DNA of 5,920 nucleotides from an uncultured Syntrophobacteraceae bacterium. GTDB lineage: Bacteria > Desulfobacterota > Syntrophobacteria > Syntrophobacterales > Syntrophobacteraceae. The DNA lies in NCBI GenBank assembly GCA_937889795.1, contig CALBZH010000620.1, positions 1 to 5,920 of the forward strand, in the 5' to 3' direction. The notes under the pieces were generated by a model. The model was not told where the DNA came from and searched no databases. It saw only the letters and a list, made by a program, of their open reading frames with translations. Shown here one piece after another: positions 4,684 through 5,920 of the stretch (position 1 is its first letter; each line of letters opens with the position of its first letter). The position numbers were made by a program, and so were the translations under genes.

Positions 4684-5920
4684 TGGCGGATGTGACCCGG
4701 ACCATTCATGTGCGAGTAAGAACCTTCGATCCGGCGCAGGGAAGGATGATCCCTGTCCCCAACGCAACGCTCCTGATCGAAGACGACGGCTGGCTCTACG
4801 ATCCGGATCTGTCTGACGGCTCCCACTCCACGGACGCCAACGGGATGGCGCAGGTGGCCATCACCTTCGACGAAACCGAGGAATACAGCCTCAATCCGTT
4901 TTTCACGATCACGATTCCCGAGTCTGATCGCACGGTCCCGGCCGGGAGCCCGCCGGTGCGGCAGTTCAATCTGCCCGATGAATGGGTGACACGCCACTAT
5001 GAAAGACGGCGCATCCCGCGCATCACCGATCATAGCGACCCCAATAACCCCCTCGACATCTACGTCGGTCTCCACGCCAAGCTTCGGGCTTCCTACACCG
5101 ACTTCCACCCGACGGGCATCCGCAACCCGTTCGCCGTGCCGGAGAACACGGCCCGGATCTACCTGGCCGACTACGACTGGTTTAATCGCGACGACACCCT
5201 CGGCGGCTTCGGCTTCAACCCCAGAGGGAACCGCATCATCCCCGTGGGCGAGGAGGAGCGATACCCCTACTACGATGGATGGCCAACGGCCCCCGTCGCG
5301 ATGGACGGCCTGCCCGCTTCACCTCGCGCCTGGCTGGATCCCCCCGGATCGCCGGTCGGACAGCTGGGCGGCGGCAGTTTCCAACATGTGGGTCCGCTTG
5401 CCGTGGATCCCCGGGGCATGATCTTCATGATCGACGGCAGCGTGGTGCGGCGCTTCTACCCGGACGGGACGCTTTGCGAAACCATCGCGGAATGGCCCGG
5501 AACGGGTACCCTGCCGGCCCAGCATTTCAACGCCCCTGAAGGTCTCGCCGTCGACCAGCACGGGAACCTCTTCGTCGCCGATACGGGAAACGATCGCATT
5601 GTCTGGTTCCGCCCGGGCTGGAGGAACGGCCAGGAGGGGACCACCATCCACGTTCAGTCTCTTGACACGCTCAGTCTCCCTCCATCGCTTTTCGACGTTG
5701 CCATCGACGCACCGAGAGGTCTCGCCATCCTTCCCTCGCGGGTCGTCGACGAGGAGGAGCTTCTCGCCGTCGCCAACACCGGGACGCATGAAGTGCTCGT
5801 CTTCCGCGTTCTCATCACGGGCGATGCAAACCGGTCCCACCGGATGAGCGGTCAGCTGAACGTGGATCTGGCTTACCTGACGAAATTCGGCGCGGCCGGC
5901 ACCAATGCCGACCAGTTCCA
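4683..5920 (+). CDS. Beta-sandwich plus NHL-type beta-propeller protein (3'-truncated)
   Basis: The frame from ATG 4683 is open to the window edge, giving 412 residues with no stop. Residues about 5-80 look like an Ig/transthyretin or carboxypeptidase-regulatory-like beta-sandwich: a strand TIHVRVRTF, a VPNATLLIEDDG strand-turn, then the characteristic STDANGMAQVAITF (49-62). Residues about 95-230 are rich in aromatic, Asp, Pro and Arg residues and are not assigned. From about 235 NHL-like blades appear: HVGPLAVDPRGMIFMIDG (235-252); the best copy, APEGLAVDQHGNLFVADTGN (284-303) followed by DRIVWFRPG; then APRGLAIL (343-350) with a longer insert before VANTGTHEVLVFRV. The visible end, LTKFGAAGTNADQF, matches the usual lead-in to the next blade, so more blades should lie beyond. 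The single cysteine is at 265. No signal peptide is seen, which would suit a component loaded on or into a particle rather than one exported by Sec. Propellers of this kind bind proteins or glycans. A fibre-like, adhesin or cargo role is inference. Confidence 0.8.
   Translation, partial: MADVTRTIHVRVRTFDPAQGRMIPVPNATLLIEDDGWLYDPDLSDGSHSTDANGMAQVAITFDETEEYSLNPFFTITIPESDRTVPAGSPPVRQFNLPDEWVTRHYERRRIPRITDHSDPNNPLDIYVGLHAKLRASYTDFHPTGIRNPFAVPENTARIYLADYDWFNRDDTLGGFGFNPRGNRIIPVGEEERYPYYDGWPTAPVAMDGLPASPRAWLDPPGSPVGQLGGGSFQHVGPLAVDPRGMIFMIDGSVVRRFYPDGTLCETIAEWPGTGTLPAQHFNAPEGLAVDQHGNLFVADTGNDRIVWFRPGWRNGQEGTTIHVQSLDTLSLPPSLFDVAIDAPRGLAILPSRVVDEEELLAVANTGTHEVLVFRVLITGDANRSHRMSGQLNVDLAYLTKFGAAGTNADQF

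Noticed and set aside
2764..4767. A 667-codon open frame on the minus strand opposite the large gene
   Set aside because: Its translation is rich in His, Gln, Arg and Gly with no domain pattern. It is complementary to a gene with strong helical periodicity and plausible ribosome-binding sites. Long antisense frames are expected where high-G+C codons avoid stops on the other strand.
4341..5840. Minus-strand frames at 4341-5108 and 5319-5840 and a plus-strand frame at 4999-5421
   Set aside because: They cover the beta-sandwich/NHL gene, whose own frame is continuous from a GGAGG-led ATG and contains clear NHL motifs.

Overview
The window is visibly G+C-rich bacterial DNA and is the interior of one plus-strand operon. 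Four genes are packed end to end with almost no spacing. Both outer genes are cut by the window edges. No tRNA, rRNA, promoter, terminator, CRISPR array or insertion sequence was seen, and there is no gene-free stretch longer than about 70 bases. Nothing identifies the taxon. The base composition and the type of locus would suit a free-living or environmental bacterium carrying a phage-tail-derived particle (a contractile injection system, tailocin or prophage tail module), but that setting is inferred from essentially one gene (578-1177).

Layout: (1) 1-581, the 3' part of a Pro/Ser/Gly-rich, apparently disordered protein ending in a short charged helix. (2) 578-1177, a 199-residue protein. 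Its first ~118 residues have the pattern of the small beta-rich tail/baseplate domain seen at the N-terminus of phage 'DNA circularisation' (Mu gp43-like) proteins, followed by seven consecutive prolines and an amphipathic hydrophobic tail. (3) 1249-4680 plus stop, an 1144-residue, cysteine-free, almost wholly alpha-helical protein. More than half of it is a degenerate 23-residue repeat that keeps exact register over long stretches. (4) 4683 to the window end, the 5' part of a protein with an N-terminal Ig/transthyretin-like beta-sandwich followed by NHL-type beta-propeller blades; it runs off the end.

The genes look translationally coupled: ATGA overlap at 578-581, TGATG overlap at 4681-4685, and a 71-base gap with its own ribosome-binding site before gene 3. 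A shared assembly is therefore likely. The best working model is a tail-like particle: gene 2 as a hub/baseplate component, gene 3 as a long helical ruler, scaffold or casing, and gene 4 as a surface-exposed or binding/cargo protein. The roles of genes 1, 3 and 4 are inference. The most notable observation is the 23-residue repeat architecture of gene 3, which I do not recognise as a named family.
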